Assembly (NCBI GenBank): GCA_036274055.1
Contig: DASUGM010000059.1
Span: 1 to 6,340 of the forward strand
From: DASUGM01 sp036274055
Lineage (GTDB): Bacteria; Acidobacteriota; Vicinamibacteria; Vicinamibacterales; SCN-69-37
Length of the DNA stretch: 6,340 bases
Direction of reading: 5' to 3'
Part shown: positions 1 to 5,875 of the stretch, in pieces
Layout of the letters: each line of letters opens with the position of its first letter
Position numbering within the stretch: the first letter of the stretch is position 1
The notes under the pieces: generated by a model
Told to the model about the DNA's origin: nothing
What the model saw: only the letters and a program-made list of their open reading frames with translations
Database searches by the model: none
Position numbers and translations under genes: made by a program

Positions 1-1
1 C

Positions 2-1270
2 AACGTCGGCGCGGTCTGGGCGCCCGATCTCGTCAAACACAACGGCCGCTATTACATCTACTTTCCCGGCGTTGGCCCGTATCGCTCGAACTACGTCATC
101 TGGGCCGACAACATCCGTGGACCGTGGAGCGAGCCGATCGATCTGAAGATCGGCCGCATCGATCCCGGTCACGCGGTCGGGCCTGATGGCAAGCGCTACC
201 TGTTCCTCAGCGCCGGTTTCGTCGTCCCGCTCGCCGACGATGGGTTTTCGGTGACGGCGGAGCCGCACAAGGTCTACGACGGCTGGAAGTACCCGGCTGA
301 CTGGATCGTCGAGGGCTTCGCGCAGGAAGGACCGAAGATCGTGAAGCGCGGCGACTACTACCACATGGTGCTGGCGGAGGGCGGCACGGCCGGACCGCCG
401 ACGGGACACATGATCGTCTCGGCGCGCTCGAAGTCGATCGACGGGCCGTGGGAGAACTCGCCGCACAACCCAATCGTGCGCACGAGATCAGCCGACGAGG
501 CGTGGTGGTCGAAGGGCCACGGCACGCTCGTCGAAGGGCCGGATGCGCGCTGGTACATGGTCTATCACGCCTACGAGAAGGGCTACTACACGCTGGGCCG
601 GCAGACGCTGCTCGAGCCGATCGAATGGACCGCCGACGGCTGGTTCCGTACCGCCGGCGCGGATCCTGCGGCGCCGATCGCCAAGCCCGCGGGTGGCGCG
701 GCGGTGCCGCACGGCGTCGCGTTCTCGGATGATTTCTCGACCAGCCGCATCGGCACGCAGTGGAACTTCTACAAAGGCTCCGTCGAGGACCGCGACCGCT
801 ACCGGCTCGCCGATCGCAGTTTGATTCTCAAAGCGAAAGGCACGTCGCCCGCTGACGCGTCGCCGTTGTCGTTCGTCATCGGCGATCGCGCCTACGAGAT
901 CGAGGTCGAGATCGAGCGCGACCCGGATGCCTCGGCCGGACTGCTGCTGTTCTACAGCAGCCGCTTGTACGCCGGCCTCGGCTTCTCGTCGAAGAACTTC
1001 TTCATGCACAGTTACGGCCTCGATCGCCCGCAGGGCAAACCGGCCGACGTCGATCGCCGGCTGTGGATCCGCATCCGCAACGACCATCACATCGTGACGA
1101 TGTGGTACAGCCTCGACGGCCAGACGTGGACCAGGTACGACCGCGGCATGGAGCTCTCGGGCTATCACCACAACGTCGCCTACGAGTTCCTGAGTCTGCG
1201 CCCGGCGATCTACGCCGCCGGCACGGGCGAGGTTCGATTCCGCAATTTCAAGTACCGTGCGCTGGATTGA
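2..1270 (+). CDS. Glycoside hydrolase family 43 protein with C-terminal beta-sandwich domain, 5' truncated
   Basis: The frame is open from the left edge to TGA at 1268-1270, giving 422 visible residues without a start. Residues 5-9 hold the VWAPD motif typical of five-bladed beta-propeller GH43 enzymes. D54 in 'RIDPGH' is a candidate for the pKa-modulating Asp, E109 in 'QEGPKI' for the general acid, and H173 in 'KGHGTL' for the conserved propeller-core histidine. The catalytic-base Asp normally lies just upstream of WAPD and is therefore outside the window. A second domain starts near residue 240 ('FSDDFS...QWNFY') and runs to the C terminus; it resembles the concanavalin-like sandwich of beta-xylosidases. 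GH43 members cleave beta-xylosides, alpha-L-arabinofuranosides or related plant glycans, and the exact substrate cannot be read here. Whether it is exported is unknown because the N terminus is missing. It converges on the amidohydrolase gene with a 44-bp gap. Family call is strong; activity is inferred. Confidence 0.9.
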   Translation, partial: NVGAVWAPDLVKHNGRYYIYFPGVGPYRSNYVIWADNIRGPWSEPIDLKIGRIDPGHAVGPDGKRYLFLSAGFVVPLADDGFSVTAEPHKVYDGWKYPADWIVEGFAQEGPKIVKRGDYYHMVLAEGGTAGPPTGHMIVSARSKSIDGPWENSPHNPIVRTRSADEAWWSKGHGTLVEGPDARWYMVYHAYEKGYYTLGRQTLLEPIEWTADGWFRTAGADPAAPIAKPAGGAAVPHGVAFSDDFSTSRIGTQWNFYKGSVEDRDRYRLADRSLILKAKGTSPADASPLSFVIGDRAYEIEVEIERDPDASAGLLLFYSSRLYAGLGFSSKNFFMHSYGLDRPQGKPADVDRRLWIRIRNDHHIVTMWYSLDGQTWTRYDRGMELSGYHHNVAYEFLSLRPAIYAAGTGEVRFRNFKYRALD

Positions 1271-1314
1271 GTCAAAAGCGTTTGCGCTCTTCACTCAGCC
1301 CGTCAAACTGTGTC

Positions 1315-2673
1315 TCACTTCACGCGCACGCCGCGCTTGACGACGATGTCCACGCGCGACAGCAGGTTGATGTAGCGAAGCACGTCACCCTTCACCGCGA
1401 TGATGTCGGCGTACTTGCCGGGCGTCACCGTGCCGACGTCCTTGTCCTTCTTCATCATCACCGACGGCCAGTAGGTCGCGCCGCGGATGGCTTCCATCGG
1501 CGACACGCCCATCTCACGCACCCAGATGTCGAGCTCGTTCCAGGTCGTCTGGCTGTGGAACTGCATCGGGATACCGCTATCGGTGCCGACCAGCAAGGTC
1601 GCGCCGGCCTCTCGTAACTGCGTGAACTTCCGCTTCAGCGTCGGCTTGCGCGCCGGCGTCAATTGGAAATACGCCATCTGGTCGGGATGCAGAATCGACT
1701 GCCTGATGTCGGCGACGATATCCGCCGGCATGTCGAGCTGCCACGACGGGTCGTCGAGGAATTCGGGGTTGTCGCGCATGTACTCGTAGTTGAACAGCCC
1801 CTCGACGGTCGGCGTCCAGAAGAACGGGCCGAGCGACATCTGCGACGTCCGCGCCTTGATCATCTCGATGATGTCCGCCGGATACTCGGGCGCGGTCGCC
1901 AGACCGGTGTGCTCGAAGTTGTCGGCGCCGTACTTCAGGCCGCGACGAATCTCTTCCGGCCGATGCGAATGCGCGACCACGGGCAGACCGTTCGCGTGAG
2001 CTTCGTCGATGACGGCTTTCACTTCGTCTTCCGTCATCTGATCCTGATCGATCAACTTGACGACGTCGACGCCGGCCTTGGCGATCTTCTGCACTTTTGC
2101 TTTCGCGTCGGCGACGCCGCTCACGCCCCAGCGGAACAGTTCCGTTCCAGGGTATGGGGCGTGCTGGATGAACGGGCCGGAGACGTAGAGCGTCGGCCCG
2201 GGAATCTCTCTCCGATTGATGCGATCGCGGACGTTGATGCTCGCTTCGAGCGGGCCGCCGAGATCGCGCGCCGAGGTGACCCCGGCCAGGAGCAGCTGGT
2301 GCGCGCCGGCCGGCATGATCTCCTGCTCCAACCGCGCCGGGTAGGTCTTGTCCCAATGGGTGTAGTCGGAGTGACCGTTGATCATCAGGTGGACGTGCAT
2401 GTCCCAGAGCCCGGGCAGCACGGACATGCCTTCCGTGGAGATCACCTGCGCGCCGGCCGGGACGGCAAGGGTGCCGACCTGCCCGACGGCCTTGACCCGC
2501 TCTCCCTCGACGATGACGACCGAGTTGCGCAGCGGCGTGCTGCCGAAGCCGTCGATCAGCGTGCCGCCGACCAGCGCCACGACTTTGGCGGAAGCTTGCG
2601 GCGGAGCGGCGGGCAGCGACGTCAGGCCAAGCGCGGCACTCACCACCAGCGGCAGAACCAGTCGGCGTGTCAT
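1315..2673 (-). CDS. Secreted metal-dependent amidohydrolase (imidazolonepropionase-like, COG1228 type)
   Basis: 452 residues. A signal peptide (MTRR, hydrophobic core, small residues ending near ASA at 27-29) suggests export to the periplasm. The fold is an amidohydrolase TIM barrel flanked by a composite beta-sandwich: 'GGTLIDG' near 36-42 and 'VLPGLWDMHVH' at 85-95 at the front, 'GTVTPGKYADI' near 414-424 at the back. The metal-ligand set looks complete: H93 and H95 (HVH), candidate carbamylated K206 (VVKL), H235 (VAHSH), H255 (FEHTG) and D365 (GTDSG). The enzyme should be catalytically competent. Relatives include imidazolonepropionase, prolidase-like and other amide or lactam hydrolases, and the substrate cannot be assigned from sequence. 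Export argues against cytoplasmic histidine degradation and for hydrolysis of an external or envelope substrate such as a peptide. It is last in the apparent minus-strand run, 30 bp after yraN. Its GGAGG sits only 4 nt before ATG, inside a perfect palindrome. Confidence 0.93.
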   Translation of the reverse strand: MTRRLVLPLVVSAALGLTSLPAAPPQASAKVVALVGGTLIDGFGSTPLRNSVVIVEGERVKAVGQVGTLAVPAGAQVISTEGMSVLPGLWDMHVHLMINGHSDYTHWDKTYPARLEQEIMPAGAHQLLLAGVTSARDLGGPLEASINVRDRINRREIPGPTLYVSGPFIQHAPYPGTELFRWGVSGVADAKAKVQKIAKAGVDVVKLIDQDQMTEDEVKAVIDEAHANGLPVVAHSHRPEEIRRGLKYGADNFEHTGLATAPEYPADIIEMIKARTSQMSLGPFFWTPTVEGLFNYEYMRDNPEFLDDPSWQLDMPADIVADIRQSILHPDQMAYFQLTPARKPTLKRKFTQLREAGATLLVGTDSGIPMQFHSQTTWNELDIWVREMGVSPMEAIRGATYWPSVMMKKDKDVGTVTPGKYADIIAVKGDVLRYINLLSRVDIVVKRGVRVK

Positions 2674-2674
2674 G

Positions 2675-2689
2675 GGACCTCCGAGGTCC
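2675..2689 (-). promoter_or_regulatory. Perfect 15-bp inverted repeat covering the amidohydrolase ribosome-binding site
   Basis: Read on the minus strand, GGACCTC-G-GAGGTCC is a perfect 7+1+7 inverted repeat ending 1 nt before the ATG at 2673. It contains the only plausible Shine-Dalgarno (GGAGG, 4 nt from ATG). As RNA it can form a GGACC/GGUCC stem with a 5-nt loop, or a 6-bp stem with a 3-nt loop, that would hide the ribosome-binding site. As DNA it could be an operator. The symmetry is seen directly; any role is inference. Confidence 0.45.
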
Positions 2690-2703
2690 GAGATAGTAGC
2701 GCG

Positions 2704-3105
2704 CTAGCCATCGACCTGGAACGCATCTTTGATCACGCGGATGGTCTGCCCCGCGGCCTCGAACCGATCGATGGCGACGACGTCGAAGCGGCAGCGGGTG
2801 TCGAGGGAACGCGTCCAGGCGAGGTAGTCGAGCGCCATAGCGGCAATTCGCCGGCGCTTGTGAAACGTGATCTGTTCCGCCGCCGTTCCGCGGCGGGCAC
2901 TGCGGCGCGCCTTGACCTCGACGAACACGGTCACGTCGTTGTCGCGCGCGATGATGTCAATTTCTCCGTACCGGGTGCGATGACGAGTGGCAAGAATTGC
3001 GTACCCCAGCCGCGCCAGTTCCTCGCACGCGAGCGTTTCGCCGCGTTTTCCGGCTTCTGTGGTCGAGACCGATTCAGGCATGGGGTTGCGTAGAGCAACC
3101 GCCAT
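2704..3105 (-). CDS. yraN: YraN/UPF0102 family protein with endonuclease-like fold
   Basis: 133 residues, matching the usual family length of about 120-130. The family carries a PD-(D/E)XK nuclease-like core, visible as GEID at 47-50 and FVEVKAR at 61-67, with an upstream helix 'RGETLACEELARLGY' at 21-35 and the family's C-terminal 'RFDVVAID' (106-113) and 'IKDAF' (125-129). All expected acidic/Lys active-site residues (E48, D50, E63, K65) are present. It is cytoplasmic with no signal peptide. The cellular role of YraN is poorly known; a DNA repair or recombination function is often suggested because of the nuclease fold. Start choice is uncertain: the ATG at 3105 gives 133 aa and a second ATG at 3081 gives 125 aa. 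Neither has a strong Shine-Dalgarno, and a hairpin lies between them. It follows the YbaY-NlpE-META gene by 41 bp and precedes the amidohydrolase by 30 bp, so cotranscription is likely. The usual rnhB or rsmI neighbours are not in the window. Confidence 0.93.
   Translation of the reverse strand: MAVALRNPMPESVSTTEAGKRGETLACEELARLGYAILATRHRTRYGEIDIIARDNDVTVFVEVKARRSARRGTAAEQITFHKRRRIAAMALDYLAWTRSLDTRCRFDVVAIDRFEAAGQTIRVIKDAFQVDG
3084..3100 (-). repeat. 6-bp stem, 5-nt loop hairpin between the two candidate yraN starts
   Basis: In the mRNA sense, GGTTGC-TCTAC-GCAACC forms a perfect 6-bp stem with a 5-nt loop. It begins 5 nt into the reading frame from the ATG at 3105 and ends 2 nt before the alternative ATG at 3081. 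If translation starts at 3081, the hairpin is immediately upstream of the start and could control access. If it starts at 3105, this is simply coding sequence for residues 2-8. In GC-rich DNA a stem of this size can arise by chance. Confidence 0.35.
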
Positions 3106-3146
3106 GCCACGACCGCCCGACCCGCGCGACGACCGAAGAACTGGGA

Positions 3147-4646
3147 CTATTTCGCCTCGAACCTCGCCAGTGACGCGCCCTTCGCATCGAGGAGTTCGAG
3201 CCAGGACCCGACGATCCGATAGCCGCGCGTGGCCTTGAGGGCAGCCAGGAATGCCGCTTCGTCGGCCATGGCGCCCGGGCAGGCCATCATCGTTCCAGCG
3301 GCGGTCAGGGTCATCGCGGCGTTCTCGGCGGTGTAGCCGCCGATCAGACGGTTGCAGCCGCTCGATCCCGAAAAGCGCATCGGGTCAGCTTGAAACTCGA
3401 GCGACGCCTGACCCCGCACATCGGCCGCCGGCGGCACCGCGCGCTCGCCGAGCCGGCTCAAACGCCAGAGCGTCCCGGTCAGCGGCGCGCTGACGAGGCG
3501 TGGCGCGCAGACGTCGGTCGCCGGCAGCGCGTGCTCGACCTTCACCACCACCAGAGCCGGCCGATAGTTCGAGACCAGCGCCGGCGCCGGCCCCGGTCCC
3601 TCGAACTTCGGACGCGAGGCGACGCGTGCATCGACGATGACCAGCATCGGCGCCATTGGCTCTCTCTTCGCGGCCAGATAGGCACGCTCGAGATCGATGC
3701 TCGCCGCTTCCATCGCCACCGGCCATCGTTGTCCGGTCGAGCACTCGGTAAACGTCGCGGCGTCCGCCGTGTATACGTATGACCCGCGCATCTTTGCGCG
3801 GACGTCGAGCGGCTGATGCGTCAAAGCGCGGCGCAGTTCGGTGGGTGCGGTGCCCGCGATCGGGTTGCCGTTGCTGTCGAGTGGCCGCAGCGTGCCGGCG
3901 CTGGCGACGGCAAAGAACATCGGCGCGTCGCCGCTCCCCTTCAGCATCAGCACACGTCGATCGGATGACAGCACCCAGGATCCGAGATCGTCGCTCGGCT
4001 CGACGGCTTTCCCGACCTCGGTGCGGCGCATGAAAAACGAATCGTCGCGGAACAGATTCAACTGGACGCGAATTCCCGGGCAGTCGGCGCACGGCCATGT
4101 GCCGCTGAACGTCGCTGGCAGGCTCACCAGGGGGTTGGCCGGCAGCGGTGGCGCTGGGGGCAGCGCCGGCGTGGACGGGATCACAGCATGCGCCTGAGAC
4201 GCTGCCGGCGAAGCCGGCGCCGGAGGCTTCGGCGGCGCAGGCGGTTCGGTCACTCGCCGCAGCAGCAAATCGGCGGTCATCCCATGGCCCTGGGTGATGA
4301 CCAGCGCCGCTTCTGTCGACGTGAACATCAACTCGGATCCGTTCGCAATCGTTGCCCGCACCGAGTAGCGATGTCGCGGGTCGATGGCCGAGGGCTCGTA
4401 GTCGACCCTGAACGGTATCGGCACTTGTCCCGGGCTTTCAATCCGCTGCCGGCCGATGACGACGGCCGGCGCATCGGCGCGGGAGACGTCGGCAATCGTG
4501 ACCTCAACGACGGCGGCAGGCGGCAGCGCGATCCGCTCGCGATAGGTGATCGAGCCGGTAATCGACTGCAACGGAGCCTGCGCGGAGATCGCAGTCAGGG
4601 ACGCAAGCGCACCGAGGACCGCAGTCACAGCAAATCGACGACACAT
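3147..4646 (-). CDS. Secreted three-domain protein: YbaY-like, NlpE-like and META (HslJ-like) domains
   Basis: 499 residues from the ATG at 4646. This start is preferred because GGAG lies 7 nt upstream and a signal peptide follows immediately (MCRR, hydrophobic stretch, ISAQA ending near residue 24). A longer frame reaches a TTG at 4745 but would bury that peptide. Domains in order: YbaY/YscW-like beta domain at about 27-131 ('ITGSITYRERIALPP'); Pro/Ala-rich linker 133-173; NlpE N-terminal-like domain about 176-262 with CADC at 186-189; a middle segment 285-380 with 'FTECSTGQRWPVAME' as seen in NlpE/META proteins; and a C-terminal META domain 388-497 with 'SGSSGCNRL' (426-434) and 'GTMMACPG' (451-458). 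In E. coli these domain types occur in separate envelope proteins: YbaY, the surface-sensing and copper-linked lipoprotein NlpE, and HslJ. No lipobox cysteine follows the signal peptide, so a soluble periplasmic protein is inferred. A stress or envelope role is plausible but unproven. First gene of the minus-strand run. Confidence 0.9.
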   Translation of the reverse strand: MCRRFAVTAVLGALASLTAISAQAPLQSITGSITYRERIALPPAAVVEVTIADVSRADAPAVVIGRQRIESPGQVPIPFRVDYEPSAIDPRHRYSVRATIANGSELMFTSTEAALVITQGHGMTADLLLRRVTEPPAPPKPPAPASPAASQAHAVIPSTPALPPAPPLPANPLVSLPATFSGTWPCADCPGIRVQLNLFRDDSFFMRRTEVGKAVEPSDDLGSWVLSSDRRVLMLKGSGDAPMFFAVASAGTLRPLDSNGNPIAGTAPTELRRALTHQPLDVRAKMRGSYVYTADAATFTECSTGQRWPVAMEAASIDLERAYLAAKREPMAPMLVIVDARVASRPKFEGPGPAPALVSNYRPALVVVKVEHALPATDVCAPRLVSAPLTGTLWRLSRLGERAVPPAADVRGQASLEFQADPMRFSGSSGCNRLIGGYTAENAAMTLTAAGTMMACPGAMADEAAFLAALKATRGYRIVGSWLELLDAKGASLARFEAK

Positions 4647-4653
4647 CGGGTTT

Positions 4654-4657
4654 CTCC
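4654..4657 (-). promoter_or_regulatory. Ribosome-binding site deciding the start of the YbaY-NlpE-META gene
   Basis: GGAG on the minus strand lies 7 nt before the ATG at 4646. This supports that start over the upstream TTG at 4745, as does the signal peptide that begins there. Confidence 0.65.
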
Positions 4658-4748
4658 GGAGATGACGGGCACGCGGATGGTACCACCTGCACCATTTCTT
4701 GCACTCTTTCAGGGACGAGGGCCGGCGATCGATTGCCGTTGCCAAGGC

Positions 4749-4756
4749 AGGAGGAG
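4749..4756 (+). promoter_or_regulatory. Strong ribosome-binding site deciding the start of the IPT/TIG gene
   Basis: AGGAGGAG is close to a perfect anti-16S match and ends 9 nt before the ATG at 4766. The upstream in-frame TTG at 4733 would place this motif inside the coding sequence, and the GTG at 4760 would be too close. The ATG at 4766 is therefore the likely start. Confidence 0.8.
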
Positions 4757-4765
4757 TGTGTGCCC

Positions 4766-5395
4766 ATGAAGACGCGGATCTTGCTCATTGTTGGGATGAT
4801 CGCGGCCGGGGCGGCGCTCGTGGCGTCGTCCGCATCGACACCGAAAATCCTGAGTGTCGCGCCCAATGCGATCGCGCGCAGTTCCAATCCCCTGACGATC
4901 ACGGTCCAGGGCGAGGACTTTCAGCCTGGCTTGACGCTCGAAATCACCACGCCGGGCGGAGCCAAGACGCCATTTGGCGGCAACGCGATTGAATCGCGCA
5001 CGCTGACGTCGTTCCGAGCCAGCGTGACGTTCAACGAACAAGGCCGTTACGAACTGGTGGTGCTCAACTCTGACGGCGGCGTCTCGCCGCCCTTCGCGAT
5101 CGACGTCAAGGGCCGGGCGCCGGCTGGTCCGGCGATCGATCGGATCAACCCGGCCGAGACGACGAAGAAGCCCGAGCAACAGTCGTTCGTCGTCGAAGGG
5201 CGCAACTTCGCCAGCGGCCTGACCGTGATGGTCACCGATCCGGCCGGCGCGGACGTGTCGGAAGTCGCGGCGCGGAAGGTCGTGCCGACGTCGTTCGAGC
5301 TGACCTGCACGTTGACGATGACCGGCGACTACTCGGTCGCCGTCACCAACCCCGGCGGCAGTACCTCGAACGTGGCGAAGATTTCGGTCAGATAG
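4766..5395 (+). CDS. Small secreted protein with two IPT/TIG domains
   Basis: 209 residues from the ATG at 4766, which has a near-ideal Shine-Dalgarno. The N terminus MKTR plus a hydrophobic stretch (5-21) and small residues around 20-24 form a signal peptide. The mature protein is almost entirely two immunoglobulin-like IPT/TIG repeats, about 26-114 and 123-209. Both show the same order: a 'P-I/L-x-x-x-x-P' opening, a 'VxGxxF' strand (47-52, 142-148), 'PGLTLEIT'/'SGLTVMVT', then the 'GxYxLxVxNxxG' ending (93-105 and 187-198). There is no catalytic domain, membrane anchor or sorting signal, so a periplasmic or extracellular binding or structural role is inferred. IPT/TIG folds are common in cell-surface and carbohydrate-associated proteins, but the ligand is unknown. 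It diverges from the YbaY-NlpE-META gene, possibly sharing regulation, and converges on the SRPBCC gene with a 12-bp gap that leaves no room for a separate terminator. Confidence 0.88.
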   Translation: MKTRILLIVGMIAAGAALVASSASTPKILSVAPNAIARSSNPLTITVQGEDFQPGLTLEITTPGGAKTPFGGNAIESRTLTSFRASVTFNEQGRYELVVLNSDGGVSPPFAIDVKGRAPAGPAIDRINPAETTKKPEQQSFVVEGRNFASGLTVMVTDPAGADVSEVAARKVVPTSFELTCTLTMTGDYSVAVTNPGGSTSNVAKISVR

Positions 5396-5407
5396 CGGGG
5401 CCGTGGT

Positions 5408-5845
5408 CTATTGCTTCTCGACGATCGCCTTGAGCCGCGCCAGATCGGCCTGCATAGCCGATCGCATCGGTCCTTCGATCATCGCCGACGGGAGGAAACC
5501 GAGCTTGTCGGTTTCGCCCTTGTTGCGAATCACGACCCGCGAGCCGGCGCCCTGCCGGACGATCTGATACGCCACCGTCCCTGAAAACGGCCCCTCGGCA
5601 ATGCGAAGCGTCAGGACGTGCGGAAAGTGCACGTCCTGGACTTCGGTGGTCCAGTTGATCTCGTGGCCCATGAACGTCGCGCCGCGCTTGACGCGGGCGC
5701 CCGGCTGGAGGGCCTTGTCGATCAGCTCGACGCGTTTGACCGCGGCCACCCACTCCGGATCGCGGTTCGGATCGAACATCACCGCGGCGACATCGGCGGG
5801 CGCGGCGGCAATTTCGATCTCGGCGGTGACGTCGACAGCAGGCAT
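5408..5845 (-). CDS. SRPBCC (START-like) domain protein
   Basis: 145 residues, the normal size for a single-domain SRPBCC or polyketide cyclase/dehydrase-like protein. The pattern fits: first strand 'VTAEIEIAAAPADVAAVMFDP' region at 6-26 with short helices around 'DPEWVAAVKRVELI' (29-42), 'GARVKRGATFMG' (49-60), alternating strands through 'TTEVQDVHFPHVLTLRI' (66-82) and 'GTVAYQIV' (89-96), then the long C-terminal helix 'GPMRSAMQADLARLKAIVEK' (125-144) that closes the hydrophobic cavity. These proteins bind lipids or other hydrophobic ligands, or act as cyclases; no specific ligand can be named. It is cytoplasmic with no signal peptide. The ATG at 5845 is needed to keep the first strand; the next Met is residue 23. 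No Shine-Dalgarno is visible, and a -10-like TAGAAT lies 6 nt upstream, which fits leaderless translation. It diverges from the SLOG-like gene by 30 bp. Confidence 0.88.
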   Translation of the reverse strand: MPAVDVTAEIEIAAAPADVAAVMFDPNRDPEWVAAVKRVELIDKALQPGARVKRGATFMGHEINWTTEVQDVHFPHVLTLRIAEGPFSGTVAYQIVRQGAGSRVVIRNKGETDKLGFLPSAMIEGPMRSAMQADLARLKAIVEKQ

Positions 5846-5851
5846 ACCGTC

Positions 5852-5857
5852 ATTCTA
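5852..5857 (-). promoter_or_regulatory. Possible -10 element for leaderless SRPBCC transcript
   Basis: TAGAAT on the minus strand differs from TATAAT at one base and ends 6 nt before the ATG at 5845. That spacing would start the mRNA at or next to the A of the start codon. No matching -35 is evident at 16-18 bp upstream. The role is inferred from spacing and from the lack of a Shine-Dalgarno. Confidence 0.4.
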
Positions 5858-5863
5858 GTGCGC

Positions 5864-5869
5864 TATCAT
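5864..5869 (+). promoter_or_regulatory. Possible -10 element for leaderless SLOG-like transcript
   Basis: TATCAT on the plus strand differs from TATAAT at one base and ends 6 nt before the ATG at 5876. It mirrors the minus-strand hexamer on the other side of the same 30-bp gap. No clear -35 is visible, and the expected position lies within the start of the SRPBCC gene. Confidence 0.4.
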
Positions 5870-5875
5870 CCGCGA

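Larger units (their letters stand above)
4647..4765. promoter_or_regulatory. Divergent intergenic region between the YbaY-NlpE-META and IPT/TIG genes
   Basis: These 119 bp separate two outward-reading genes for exported proteins, so promoters for both directions should lie here. I see ribosome-binding sites on both ends but no convincing -35/-10 pair on either strand. There is an imperfect -35-like TTGCAC at 4699-4704 (+) with no matching -10, and a small TGCC-AA-GGCA palindrome at 4740-4749 next to the plus-strand Shine-Dalgarno. The regulatory role is inferred from gene orientation. Confidence 0.6.

Noticed and set aside
1277..1288. AGCG-TTTG-CGCT hairpin in the 44-bp gap between the convergent GH43 and amidohydrolase genes
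   Set aside because: Only a 4-bp stem with a mismatch before two more A-T pairs and no proper U tract; too weak to call a terminator although a terminator is expected here.
488..1294. 268-codon minus-strand open frame opposite the GH43 gene
   Set aside because: Composition is Arg/Ala/Val-rich with no motifs, and the opposite frame has clear GH43 signatures, so this is a GC-rich shadow frame.
1663..3093. 476-codon plus-strand open frame running antisense across the amidohydrolase and yraN genes
   Set aside because: Its product is Arg/Asp/Val-rich low-complexity sequence with no recognisable domain, and it spans two well-supported genes on the other strand. Long antisense frames are expected in GC-rich coding DNA.
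4190..4260. Repeated GCCGGC/GGCGGC-like runs
   Set aside because: They encode the Pro/Ala-rich linker of the three-domain protein and reflect codon bias, not an independent DNA repeat.
4699..4704. TTGCAC as a -35 element for the IPT/TIG gene
   Set aside because: There is no -10-like hexamer at 16-18 bp downstream, so the promoter cannot be supported.
4740..4749. TGCC-AA-GGCA palindrome beside the IPT/TIG Shine-Dalgarno
   Set aside because: A 4+2+4 symmetry is expected by chance in this base composition, and nothing else supports an operator.
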